Assembly: GCA_003512955.1 (NCBI GenBank)
Contig: DOTG01000041.1
Span: forward strand, 124,001 to 188,000
Reading direction: 5' to 3'
Source of the DNA: Marinilabiliales bacterium
GTDB lineage: Bacteria; Bacteroidota; Bacteroidia; Bacteroidales; SZUA-534
Length of the DNA stretch: 64,000 nucleotides
Position 1 is the first letter of the stretch. Each line of letters starts with the position of its first letter. This document shows positions 17,085 through 25,039 of the stretch, in pieces. A model generated the notes under the pieces. That model was not told the DNA's origin and searched no databases. It saw nothing but the letters and a program-made list of their open reading frames with translations. The position numbers and the translations under genes are program-made.

Positions 17085-18143
17085 ATGATACAGCTTACCT
17101 ACGATTTTATAAAAAGCCTTCCTAAAGCGGAATTACATTGCCACTTAGATGGTTCCATGCGTGTAGAAACCATTATGGAACTGGCCAAAGAGCAAAAGGT
17201 GAAATTGCCCAAAGATACCCTCGAAGAACTGACTGACTTTTTAGCCGTAGGTATGGAATGCCAAAGCCTCGAAGAATACCTACGCCCCTTTGATGTTACT
17301 TGTTCGGTGTTACAAACCAAGGAATCGCTTATCAGGGCTACCTACGAATTGGTGGAGGATTGTGATAAAGAAAACATCTGGTATATCGAAATCCGTTTTT
17401 CACCTATTTTGCACATCAACAAAGGATTAAAGCTTACCCAGGTAATTGATGCTGTATTGGAAGGAAAACGAAAAGCCGAACACGAATTTAATGTAAAAGT
17501 GGGAATCATTATCTGTGGATTGCGCCACACCACACCTGAAATTTCACTAACTTTAGCTGAACTGGCTGTAGCCTATAAAAACAGGGGGGTTGTTGGTTTC
17601 GATTTAGCAGGAGCCGAAGATGGTTTTCCAGCCAAAGATCATAAAGAATCGTTTTACTTGATTATAAATAATAACATCAACACTACGGTACATGCCGGCG
17701 AGGCTTATGGCCCCGAATCTATCCACCAGGCATTGCACCATATTAGCGCTAACCGGATTGGGCATGGAACACGCTTACGCGAAGATGGCGACTTGCTCAA
17801 TTACGTGAACGACCACCGCATTCCCTTGGAAATGTGTATCACTTCGAATGTTCAAACCAAAGCTGTTCCAAACTTTGAGAACCATCCCGTCAAGTTTTAT
17901 TTCGATTTGGGAATCCGTGTTACATTGAACACTGATAACCGGTTAATTTCAAAAACCACGTTGACCGATGAGTACATGTTGGCTATTGAAAAATTCCATT
18001 TCACGGCTGACGAAGTAAAATATCTGATTCTGAATGGATTCAAATCGGCTTTTTTGCCTCTAAAAGAGAAAGTGGAATTGATTCACCGGGTGACAAAAAC
18101 GCTGGAAGAGAAAGGCTTAATCATTAAACGCGATTACATATAG
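17085..18143 (+). CDS. add: adenosine deaminase
   Basis: 352 residues. The metal-binding 'AELHCHLDGSMR' is at residues ~16-27, with 'VHAGEAYGPESI', 'RIGHGTRL' and 'TLNTDNRLIS' supplying the zinc, catalytic Glu/His and Asp residues of the adenosine deaminase family. The NTDNRLIS variant is known from Streptomyces-type enzymes. It hydrolyses adenosine or deoxyadenosine to inosine for purine salvage in the cytoplasm. An inverted-repeat spacer follows at 18143-18232. Confidence 0.93.
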   Translation: MIQLTYDFIKSLPKAELHCHLDGSMRVETIMELAKEQKVKLPKDTLEELTDFLAVGMECQSLEEYLRPFDVTCSVLQTKESLIRATYELVEDCDKENIWYIEIRFSPILHINKGLKLTQVIDAVLEGKRKAEHEFNVKVGIIICGLRHTTPEISLTLAELAVAYKNRGVVGFDLAGAEDGFPAKDHKESFYLIINNNINTTVHAGEAYGPESIHQALHHISANRIGHGTRLREDGDLLNYVNDHRIPLEMCITSNVQTKAVPNFENHPVKFYFDLGIRVTLNTDNRLISKTTLTDEYMLAIEKFHFTADEVKYLILNGFKSAFLPLKEKVELIHRVTKTLEEKGLIIKRDYI

Positions 18144-18232
18144 AGTTAAGATTTTAGAGATTAGAAATTAGAACATTAATTGTTTTACACAAACTCAAAT
18201 TTCTGATTTCCAAACTCTAACCTCTAATTTGG
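18143..18232. repeat. dispersed intergenic repeat, copy 2, arranged as an inverted repeat
   Basis: The left half holds AGAGTTAAGATTTTAGAG and GATTAGAAATTAG; the right half has CTGATTTCC, AAACTCTAACCTCTAA, roughly the reverse complement. The text resembles the spacers at 9897-9960, 56500-56545 and 57789-57929. Confidence 0.55.
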
Positions 18233-18243
18233 TATTTGAAACA

Positions 18244-18978
18244 TTACTTTTTGCTGGCAAACATGGCTGCCCCAATCAATCCGGCATTGTTTTGCAACTG
18301 TGCTGGAATCACGGGGGTTTTAAGGATCAGGTATTCCTGGAACTTATCCATCCGTTTGCTGGCCCCCCCGCCAATGATAAACAAATCGGGATAAAACAGT
18401 TGCTCATAATAGGTAAGGGCTTCGTTCAAGCGGCCTCCCCACTTTTTCCAATTCAAGTCGAGTTTTTTGCGCATGGCATCGGAAGCATATTTTTCTACAG
18501 TTTCTTTATTAAACTGGATGTGCCCCAATTCGGTATTGGGGAAAAGCTCGCCATTCACAAAAAATGTCGTCCCAATTCCGGTCCCGATGGTTAACAGCAT
18601 CACAATACCGCCATTTCCTTTTCCGGCACCATGATACAATTCTGCCATACCGGCGGCATCGGCATCGTTTACTGCATGTACTTCGCAACCTGTTTTAAGG
18701 GAAAGAAGCTGGTCCACATGAACACCAATCCATGATTTGTCGATATTGGCTGCGGTTTTTACCACCCCGTTTTGAACCACTGCCGGAAAACCTACACCTA
18801 CTTTACCTTTCCACTGGAAATGATCGATCATTTGTTTGATGGTATCAGCAACAGCTTCGGGGGTTGATGGCTGAGGTGTTTCGAGCCGGATACGCTCTTG
18901 TAAAATCTCTGCCGTGGTTGTATCGATGGGGGCTCCTTTAATGCCTGTGCCCCCAAAGTCAATTCCTAAAACTTCCAT
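18244..18978 (-). CDS. ppgK: polyphosphate glucokinase (ROK family)
   Basis: 244 residues. 'VLGIDFGGTGIKGAPID' is the phosphate-binding start, 'VNDADAAGMAE' carries the catalytic Asp, and 'LLTIGTGIGTTFFVNG' and 'LIIGGGASKR' complete the ROK/hexokinase signature. Length, 'GVGFPAVV' and 'PNTELGHIQF' match the polyphosphate-glucose phosphotransferase group of Mycobacterium type rather than ordinary ROK glucokinases (about 300 residues with a zinc motif, which is absent). It phosphorylates glucose with polyphosphate and/or ATP. It appears monocistronic. Confidence 0.88.
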   Translation of the reverse strand: MEVLGIDFGGTGIKGAPIDTTTAEILQERIRLETPQPSTPEAVADTIKQMIDHFQWKGKVGVGFPAVVQNGVVKTAANIDKSWIGVHVDQLLSLKTGCEVHAVNDADAAGMAELYHGAGKGNGGIVMLLTIGTGIGTTFFVNGELFPNTELGHIQFNKETVEKYASDAMRKKLDLNWKKWGGRLNEALTYYEQLFYPDLFIIGGGASKRMDKFQEYLILKTPVIPAQLQNNAGLIGAAMFASKK

Positions 18979-19041
18979 AATTTTGTTTGCCTAGTTTGAA
19001 AAATCAAGATACTGTTTTTTTTTAGGTAGCTCATTTAATTT

Positions 19042-19836
19042 TCAGAAAAGTTTATCGAATGTATATAATGTTCCTGCCTTAACCTGTTCACCTTTGAATT
19101 CATTATAAAAGGCTGATAAAGCAGGCAGTTCCGTGCAATGCGATGGCATCACCACTTTTATACCCCACTCTTTGAACTGATTTATTGTTTCAATGGTTTG
19201 CTGGTTGTATTGTTTTAAATGAAACCCGCCTATAACACCATATACTTTTTGAATCCCGGTTATGTCGCGGGCATGTTCTATGATATTGCATATGCCCGAA
19301 TGGGCACAGCCCGAGATTACAAAAAGGCCTTGTTGCATGATAACCGCCAGTCCCGTATCATCAGGAATATCATCGGGTTGTTTATTCTCCAGGTAAAAAC
19401 CTGTAATGTTTTTTTCGAAACCAAACCTGCGGGGGATTTGCCCCAAAAAAATCATTTTATCCGAAACCCAAACCGGCTCGCGGCTTTCACGAACCGAAAA
19501 CCGTTGTTTGATCTGTTCTTCGGTTTGGTTTAGCCCCACGTATTTCATTTGGTGGCCCGAATATCTTTTCAAAAATGCATCGGGATGGCAAATCAATGTT
19601 TTGTTGTCGATAAATTTCAGACCATTGCCATGATCATAATGCCCGTGGCTTAAAACAATGGTTCCTGTTTCTTCAAGTGGGGCATCTAAAAATCGGGCAT
19701 TTTCCTGAAATAAGTCAGACTGTCCGGTATCAAACAATATCTTTTTGTCAAATTCAACAAGGTACGATAGTCCGTGTTCTGCTTTACAGGAAGAAGATGC
19801 GGTGTTGTCGGTTAAAACGTATATTTTTAGTTTCAT
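19042..19836 (-). CDS. MBL-fold metallo-hydrolase (dihydropterin-ribofuranosyl-aminobenzene-phosphate synthase-like)
   Basis: 264 residues from ATG 19836 (MKLKIYVLTDN). An ATG at 19857 is in frame but would overlap the upstream gene and add an unconserved heptapeptide. The metal motif is 'LSHGHYDHGNGL', with 'ISGCAHSGICNII' and 'PSHCTEL' as the later ligands. This is the group related to methanopterin-pathway MptB-like and Tflp proteins; the bacterial function is not established. It lies 10 nt after a NifX-like gene, so the two are probably cotranscribed. Confidence 0.82.
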   Translation of the reverse strand: MKLKIYVLTDNTASSSCKAEHGLSYLVEFDKKILFDTGQSDLFQENARFLDAPLEETGTIVLSHGHYDHGNGLKFIDNKTLICHPDAFLKRYSGHQMKYVGLNQTEEQIKQRFSVRESREPVWVSDKMIFLGQIPRRFGFEKNITGFYLENKQPDDIPDDTGLAVIMQQGLFVISGCAHSGICNIIEHARDITGIQKVYGVIGGFHLKQYNQQTIETINQFKEWGIKVVMPSHCTELPALSAFYNEFKGEQVKAGTLYTFDKLF

Positions 19837-19846
19837 TACTTTTAGT

Positions 19847-20164
19847 TTACGATTCAAAACTCTCGATAACCTCCTCCACGGAGCGATCCTGATCCGGCAG
19901 TTCGACCACCTTAATGTTGGCCGCTTCGAGCAAGGCGCGCACCTTAGGGCGGAACCTCATGGAATAGGCTTCCTCAACGCCATGGGTCACAATCCAGTCC
20001 ACCAAATCTTCTTCGTATCCTTCCGATTTTTTAAAATAGGGATTCTCATAATAATTGGCCCGCCCCAACTCAGAGTCGTGGATACAAAACATCCGGCATT
20101 TATAAAACAAAGGAGCAATGATTTCATCAATTTGACAATTCAGGGCAGATATGGCTCGCTTCAT
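19847..20164 (-). CDS. NifX/NifB-type iron-molybdenum cluster-binding domain protein
   Basis: 105 residues matching the dinitrogenase FeMo-cofactor biosynthesis domain (NifX/NafY-like): N-terminal beta strand, 'LDWIVTHGVEEAYSMRFRPKVRALLEAANIKVVEL'-like core (here 'VDWIVTHGVEEAYSM'), then an acidic C-terminus. It may bind a small Fe-S cluster. Standalone members are widespread in anaerobes without nitrogenase, and no nif genes are in the window. It heads a two-gene unit with the MBL hydrolase. Confidence 0.75.
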   Translation of the reverse strand: MKRAISALNCQIDEIIAPLFYKCRMFCIHDSELGRANYYENPYFKKSEGYEEDLVDWIVTHGVEEAYSMRFRPKVRALLEAANIKVVELPDQDRSVEEVIESFES

Positions 20165-20204
20165 AATTTGTTTGATTTGAATCAGCTGGCCGAAAATATA
20201 AAAA

Positions 20205-20235
20205 TAAACCCAAACCTGAAAAACAGGTCTGGGTT
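20205..20235 (-). terminator. intrinsic terminator after MATE gene
   Basis: AACCCAAACCTG (20207-20218) pairs with CAGGTCTGGGTT (20224-20235), one mismatch in 12, followed on the minus strand by TTTATTTTTATATTTT. Confidence 0.85.
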
Positions 20236-20298
20236 CATTTAACTATTTAAAAGCAGGTATTGCCTTCAGGTAACTTCGCCATGAAAGTTCCAATAGAA

Positions 20299-21744
20299 TT
20301 AAACCTGCTGAGTTTTCCATTTTCCCTTGCGAAAGAAATACCAAGCCATGAGCGACATGGACGATTCTGCAATGATGATGGCATAGAATACCCCACGCTG
20401 TTCAAAGCCAAACTGAATGGCCAACAGGTAAGCCAAAGGTATTTCAATCATCCAAAAAGCAACCAGGTTGAAGATGGTAGGTGTACGGGTATCGCCTGCC
20501 CCGTTGAACGATTGTACCAGTACCATTCCTAGCCCATAAAAAATGAATCCGTAAGAAACAATCCTTAAACAGTCGGCTCCAATGCTGACGACATTTGCAT
20601 CTGTGGTAAAAAGCCGGATAAAAAATTCCGGATATGCAATAAAAAACAGGCTCAACACCCCAAGAAATACCACATTGATTTTGGAAACTTTCCAAACCGA
20701 TTGTTCGGCCCGGTCGCTTCGGTTTGCTCCAAGGTTTTGCCCTACCAATGTTGAGGCAGCATTGCTTAATCCCCACGATGGAAGCAACAAAAAGATAATG
20801 ATACGGATGGCAATGGTATAACCGGCTACCGCTTCGCTTCCAAAATGAGAGATGATGCGTACCATAAATACCCAACTGGTAGTGGCAATGATGGATTGCA
20901 AAATTCCTCCATAGGAGATATTTAGCAGATGGACGATTTTCAGCCATCTGATTTTCACCATCTGGATTCCTAGTTTGACCCGTGCTTTACCATTGAACAG
21001 AATGTAGAATTGATAGGCAACAGCAGTTCCACGGCCAATATTGGTGGCTATGGCCGCGCCGGCAATCCCCATTTCAGGAAACGGGCCGATACCAAATATC
21101 AACAAGGGATCCAGAATTAAATTAATTCCGTTGGCAATCCATAATACCCTCATGGCAATGGCTGCGTCGCCAGCTCCACGGAAAATGGCATTGTTGATAA
21201 ACAATAACATGATTACGATATTTCCTCCATACATAATGGCAGGATAGGCACTGTATTCTGTAATAATCTGAGGTGATGCCCCCATCAGGCGCAACAGGTC
21301 TTTGGCAAATATCAACCCTGGAACAGCAATCAAAAGGGAGATAATAATACCGGTGATGATGGCCTGCATGCCTTCGGAAGAGGCTTCGGCAAAATGTTTC
21401 TCGCCCACGCGGCGCGAAACCAACGCGTTGGTTCCCATAGCCAGGCCAAAGGCGATGGCATAAATCAGGGTAAGTACCGACTCTGTAATCCCAACTGTAG
21501 CAATGGCATCGGCTCCCAATGAAGATACAAAGAAAATATCCACAATGGCAAAAATGGATTCCATGGCCATTTCAAGAACCATAGGAATAGCTAACAAAAA
21601 AACTGCTTTATTGAGGGGGATTTCGGTATAATCGCGATCCGAACCTTTAACGGCTTCGCTGAATACCCGCCACCATCGCTTGAAAAAACTCAATCGGTGG
21701 CTAATTTGGAAAATGGATAGTTTTGTAATATTTCGGTCATTCAT
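20299..21744 (-). CDS. MATE family multidrug/organic cation exporter
   Basis: 481 residues with twelve hydrophobic segments after a ~48-residue cytoplasmic N-terminus. 'IPLNKAVFLLAIPMVLEMAMES' opens TM1, and the repeated MATE halves are seen in 'VGEKHFAEASSEGM' and 'LVGQNLGANRSDRAEQSVWK'. Family members expel cationic drugs or metabolites using a Na+ or H+ gradient. The ATG overlaps an upstream 45-codon ORF by 8 nt (ATGAATGA), and the mRNA probably begins about 270 nt upstream, pointing to leader control. It is followed by a strong terminator. Confidence 0.9.
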   Translation of the reverse strand: MNDRNITKLSIFQISHRLSFFKRWWRVFSEAVKGSDRDYTEIPLNKAVFLLAIPMVLEMAMESIFAIVDIFFVSSLGADAIATVGITESVLTLIYAIAFGLAMGTNALVSRRVGEKHFAEASSEGMQAIITGIIISLLIAVPGLIFAKDLLRLMGASPQIITEYSAYPAIMYGGNIVIMLLFINNAIFRGAGDAAIAMRVLWIANGINLILDPLLIFGIGPFPEMGIAGAAIATNIGRGTAVAYQFYILFNGKARVKLGIQMVKIRWLKIVHLLNISYGGILQSIIATTSWVFMVRIISHFGSEAVAGYTIAIRIIIFLLLPSWGLSNAASTLVGQNLGANRSDRAEQSVWKVSKINVVFLGVLSLFFIAYPEFFIRLFTTDANVVSIGADCLRIVSYGFIFYGLGMVLVQSFNGAGDTRTPTIFNLVAFWMIEIPLAYLLAIQFGFEQRGVFYAIIIAESSMSLMAWYFFRKGKWKTQQV

Positions 21745-21874
21745 CTTGTTTTCGTTTTATTCGTTGATAACTTTGGTAATGGTAGAAATGGTGATTCAAA
21801 CAAATTAGGGTTGAAGATGTTGTGGGCTCTGCCACAAAAGTTGCATCATTCCTTTTAAAATCAATAGCTTTCAT
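21737..21874 (-). CDS. small leader ORF coupled to the MATE gene
   Basis: 45 residues, start MKAIDFKRND, with a dense run of His/Tyr/Gln/Asn near the end (NHHFYHYQSYQ). It has a perfect Shine-Dalgarno GGAGG (21883-21887) 8 nt before its ATG, which is unusual in this phylum. Its stop TGA (21737-21739) overlaps the MATE ATG at 21742-21744. It resembles an upstream coupling or attenuator ORF; no homology is recognised. Confidence 0.5.
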   Translation of the reverse strand: MKAIDFKRNDATFVAEPTTSSTLICLNHHFYHYQSYQRIKRKQDE

Positions 21875-21958
21875 AATAAAATCCTCCGATTTTTAAATTG
21901 GTTAATAAAACTTAAATAAATTGTTTTGATTTTTTTAATCCATACCAACCAACTTTCC

Positions 21959-22018
21959 TAGAAAAGGAAGGCGACGGGAGTTGTGCAAATGGCTAATAGG
22001 ATACTTTTTGTTTTCATA
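21959..22018 (-). CDS. possible 19-codon leader peptide upstream of the MATE gene
   Basis: ATG at 22018 encodes MKTKSILLAICTTPVAFLF then TAG. It lies 6 nt after a TTACTTTG promoter-like box and a small hairpin (CTTCC...GGAAAG) overlaps its stop. The size and place suit a stalling leader peptide. Expression is not proven. Confidence 0.35.
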
Positions 22019-22023
22019 ATGGG

Positions 22024-22055
22024 CAAAGTAACACGTTTTTGAAATACCAGTCAAG
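22024..22055 (-). promoter_or_regulatory. candidate promoter of the MATE leader transcript
   Basis: On the minus strand CTTG (22055-22052), 20 nt, then TTACTTTG (22031-22024), one base off the TAnnTTTG consensus. Start would be near 22018. Confidence 0.35.
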
Positions 22056-22517
22056 TGTTTCAAAAAAAATAATTGCACTGATCTTCCATAAACAAAAACC
22101 AGAAGTTTGCTTCTGTAAAGAAATCCCGTTCAAAAATCATTGAATTTCAGCAAATTCATGCAGATACATTCCACAGAAATTAGCAGAGGCAATCAATAGT
22201 GTAAAATTAAAAAACTACAGTGTAGCTTAGTTTTTTAATTATTTCGCTAATTCAATGCTTACACACATTATGTTGCTCAACAACATTTCATAAGAGCGGC
22301 GAGCCGTGTAGTATTTGTAAAAATGAATATTTATCGGAAACTAAGCTCCAAACGGAATATTATATAAATCTCAGTTATTTATAGATATCGGTTATGTTCA
22401 TAAAAAAATGGGGTATGAGTTTCGTTCGTATCCACCGACACAAACATTGATGTGGAAGAAAACATTGAATAACAACTTAACACCCAAGTTTTATAAACGA
22501 TATTGGGTATAGTTGCT
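22056..22517. other. intergenic region, no gene
   Basis: AT-rich, 462 nt. It holds a small hairpin ATGTTG/CAACAT (22270-22275, 22281-22286), a CGGC-GA-GCCG palindrome (22297-22306), and an imperfect inverted repeat CAACTTAACACCCAA / TTGGGTATAGTTG just after the nitroreductase stop. No supportable ORF. Confidence 0.5.
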
Positions 22518-23135
22518 TTACCATTTTTCATAATGTTTTCTCTCTGTAATATTGATAGTTTTCTGTTTTAAAATTTTTGCATTTTCAGCCATATAACCTA
22601 TTGGAATTATTGATGCGATTTCAAGTTCAATAGGAATTCCAAATTTTTCTTTAATAGCTTCAATATTTTGAGGGATGAATGTCACACCGTAAACATTATG
22701 TTCTGCAAGACTCAACAAGAAATTTTCTATGCAAGTCCATACTGAAGCCAAACAGTTTAAGTCATATATTCTTTTTGCCTCCCCGATTTTCGTTTTTGGT
22801 TTAAAGACTACGATAACTACCGATGGTGCTTCAATAATCATTTTTTTCTGTTTTGGAATTGCATCCAGATACATTTCTTTCATAATCCTATCTTCTTTCT
22901 TGAACAAATTTTCAAGTTCTTTGATGTCAATTGATTTATCAAGGTTTTCGGATTCAATTAGTTTCAACTTTGATTCAAGGCTGTTTATGATGATAAAATC
23001 CCAATCTCTAAGATGATTGTAAGTCGGCGCCTTAAATCCGTTCTCTATAGCGTAATCAATAATATCCTTAGCTACTTCCTTGTTTTGAAAATCTCGAATA
23101 GTTCTTCTTCTCTCGATAACCTCTCTAAATTCCAT
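22518..23135 (-). CDS. nitroreductase family protein
   Basis: 205 residues. 'VIERRRTIRDFQNKEV' at residues 5-20 is the FMN phosphate-binding start of the nitroreductase fold, followed by 'GFKAPTYNHLRDWDFIII'. 'DLNCLASVWTCIENFLLSLAEHNVYGVTFIP' gives the central helix and dimer interface, and 'IASIIPIGYMAE' the C-terminal strand. An FMN- and NAD(P)H-dependent reductase is expected; substrate unknown. Base composition is clearly more AT-rich than in the flanking genes, with many Lys/Ile codons, suggesting recent acquisition. Confidence 0.85.
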   Translation of the reverse strand: MEFREVIERRRTIRDFQNKEVAKDIIDYAIENGFKAPTYNHLRDWDFIIINSLESKLKLIESENLDKSIDIKELENLFKKEDRIMKEMYLDAIPKQKKMIIEAPSVVIVVFKPKTKIGEAKRIYDLNCLASVWTCIENFLLSLAEHNVYGVTFIPQNIEAIKEKFGIPIELEIASIIPIGYMAENAKILKQKTINITERKHYEKW

Positions 23136-23215
23136 AGTTTTAAAACAATTATGTCCAACCTAGATATCCCAATATTTCCCACAAACATTGGTGATAGGAA
23201 ATAAAAACCTGCTGA

Positions 23216-24826
23216 TTAATACAATTCTTCCCGTTTGCTTTTTATGGAATCATCGGTCAGGTATTCCTCAAACTTCATTAATTTATCAATTTGTCCGTTG
23301 GGGCCAAACTCAATCACCCGGTTGGTTACCGTGTTAATGAATTCGTGGTCGTGCGACGACATGATGATTTGCCCCGGGAAATTAATCAGGTTGTTGTTAA
23401 ATGCCTGAATCGATTCCATATCGAGGTGGTTCGTGGGGTGATCCAAAATCAGAGTGTTAGCCTTAGCCAGCATCATTTTTGCAATCATGCAGCGCACCTT
23501 TTCACCACCGGAAAGGACAGTACATTTTTTATAAACCTCATCGCCATTGAAAAGCATCTTGCCCAAATGGCCACGTAAACTGCTTTCAAGCGTATCGTCG
23601 GTATATTGTCCAATCCATTCCATCAGAGTCAACGGCTTAAGAAAATATTCACTGTTGTCAAAGGGTAGGTAGGCAAATGTGATGGTCTGTCCCCATTTAA
23701 AGGTCCCGCTATCGGGCTGCATACGGCCATTCAGGATTTCCAGTAAAATAGTAATGGCCCGGTTATCGCGGCTATGGAAAATGATTTTATCCCCCTTCTC
23801 CACGTTGAAACTGAGGTTTTTAAACATCACCTGTTCATCAATGGTTTTGCTTAAATTTTCTACCTCGAGCACGATATTTCCTGCTGCACGTTCCTGTTGG
23901 AAGATAATACCCGGATAACGGCGGGTCGAGGGTTGAATGTCTTCGATATTCAGCTTTTCAATCATCTTTTTTCGGCTGGTAGTCTGTTTGGCTTTTGAAA
24001 CATTGGCGCTAAACCGGGCAATAAATTCCTGCAATTCTTTCTTTTTTTCTTCAGCTTTTTTGTTTTGCTGAGCCACCTGGCGTGCAGCTAACTGGCTCGA
24101 TTGGTACCAAAACGAATAGTTTCCGGAATAAATTTCCACTTTACCATGGTCAATATCCAGAATATCGGTACACACATTATCGAGGAAGTGGCGGTCGTGC
24201 GAAACCACAATAACGGTATTTTCGAAATTGGCCAAATAATTCTCCAGCCAAAGCACGGTTTCCAGGTCAAGGTCGTTGGTAGGCTCATCGAGCAGCAGGT
24301 TGTCCGGGTTGCCAAAAAGTGCTTGAGCCAGCAGGACTTTCACCTTCTCTTTTCCGCTCAAATCTTTCATCAGCTTATTATGTAAATGCTCTTTGATACC
24401 TAATCCGCTCAACAACATGGCGGCGTCGCTTTCGGCATTCCAGCCGTTCATTTCGGCAAAATGCGATTCCAAATCGGCAGCCCTCATTCCGTCGGCATCC
24501 GAGAAATCGGGTTTCATGTAAATGGCATCTTTTTCTTTCATCACGCTATAGAGTTCGCCATACCCCATAATCACAGTTTCGAGAACCGGGAATTCATCAA
24601 ACTCGAAGTGGTTCTGTTTTAAAACGGCCAATCGTTCGCCTTGCCCCAAGATGATGGAGCCTGTGGTTGAATCCAAATTTCCTGAAAGCATTTTCAGAAA
24701 TGTGGTTTTACCGGCACCATTGGCGCCAATGACTCCATAACAGTTGCCCGGCGTAAATTTCACGTTTACATCGGAAAAAAGCGGTTTTTTGTCGAATTGA
24801 ATAGATAAGTTTGAAACGGTAATCAT
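23216..24826 (-). CDS. ABC-F family ATPase (YbiT-like) with degenerate second ATP site
   Basis: 536 residues, two ABC domains joined by a charged linker (~250-300) and no membrane segment, as in translation-factor ABC-F proteins. NBD1 is intact: Walker A GANGAGKTT (34-42), LSGKE signature (156-160), Walker B 'LLLDEPTNDLD' (Glu181) and His210. NBD2 has a normal LSGGE signature (438-442), but the Walker A place reads HSRDNRAIT (351-359) with no Lys-Thr, and Walker B is 'LILDHPTNHLD' with His463 in place of the catalytic Glu. ABC-F proteins act on ribosomes; here only one ATP site should hydrolyse. Monocistronic. Confidence 0.9.
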   Translation of the reverse strand: MITVSNLSIQFDKKPLFSDVNVKFTPGNCYGVIGANGAGKTTFLKMLSGNLDSTTGSIILGQGERLAVLKQNHFEFDEFPVLETVIMGYGELYSVMKEKDAIYMKPDFSDADGMRAADLESHFAEMNGWNAESDAAMLLSGLGIKEHLHNKLMKDLSGKEKVKVLLAQALFGNPDNLLLDEPTNDLDLETVLWLENYLANFENTVIVVSHDRHFLDNVCTDILDIDHGKVEIYSGNYSFWYQSSQLAARQVAQQNKKAEEKKKELQEFIARFSANVSKAKQTTSRKKMIEKLNIEDIQPSTRRYPGIIFQQERAAGNIVLEVENLSKTIDEQVMFKNLSFNVEKGDKIIFHSRDNRAITILLEILNGRMQPDSGTFKWGQTITFAYLPFDNSEYFLKPLTLMEWIGQYTDDTLESSLRGHLGKMLFNGDEVYKKCTVLSGGEKVRCMIAKMMLAKANTLILDHPTNHLDMESIQAFNNNLINFPGQIIMSSHDHEFINTVTNRVIEFGPNGQIDKLMKFEEYLTDDSIKSKREELY

Positions 24827-25039
24827 GATCCCCTCCTGCGTTAGTCTGCTTTGTTACTTTATTTGAAGAAAACGGTTTCTCAAATGCGGGCGCAAAAGTA
24901 GGAAATAAAAATGAGAAATGAACATGCACTTTGTTCAGGTACACAAATTAATTAACCGTCAACTTCATTCCGATATCTTGTTAAAAAATCATTAAAACTG
25001 ACTGTAAATGATGAAAAAGCGAATAAATTAACCGGTGTT

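Noticed and set aside
19847..20164. Nitrogen fixation gene
   Set aside because: The NifX-like domain is also found in many non-fixing anaerobes, and no nifHDK genes are nearby.
22460..23160. Second integron cassette around the nitroreductase gene
   Set aside because: GTTGGAC on the minus strand near 23152-23158 fits a core site, and a GTTAAGT occurs near 22470. No matching RYYYAAC box complementary to GTTGGAC exists at the 3' end, so the grammar fails.
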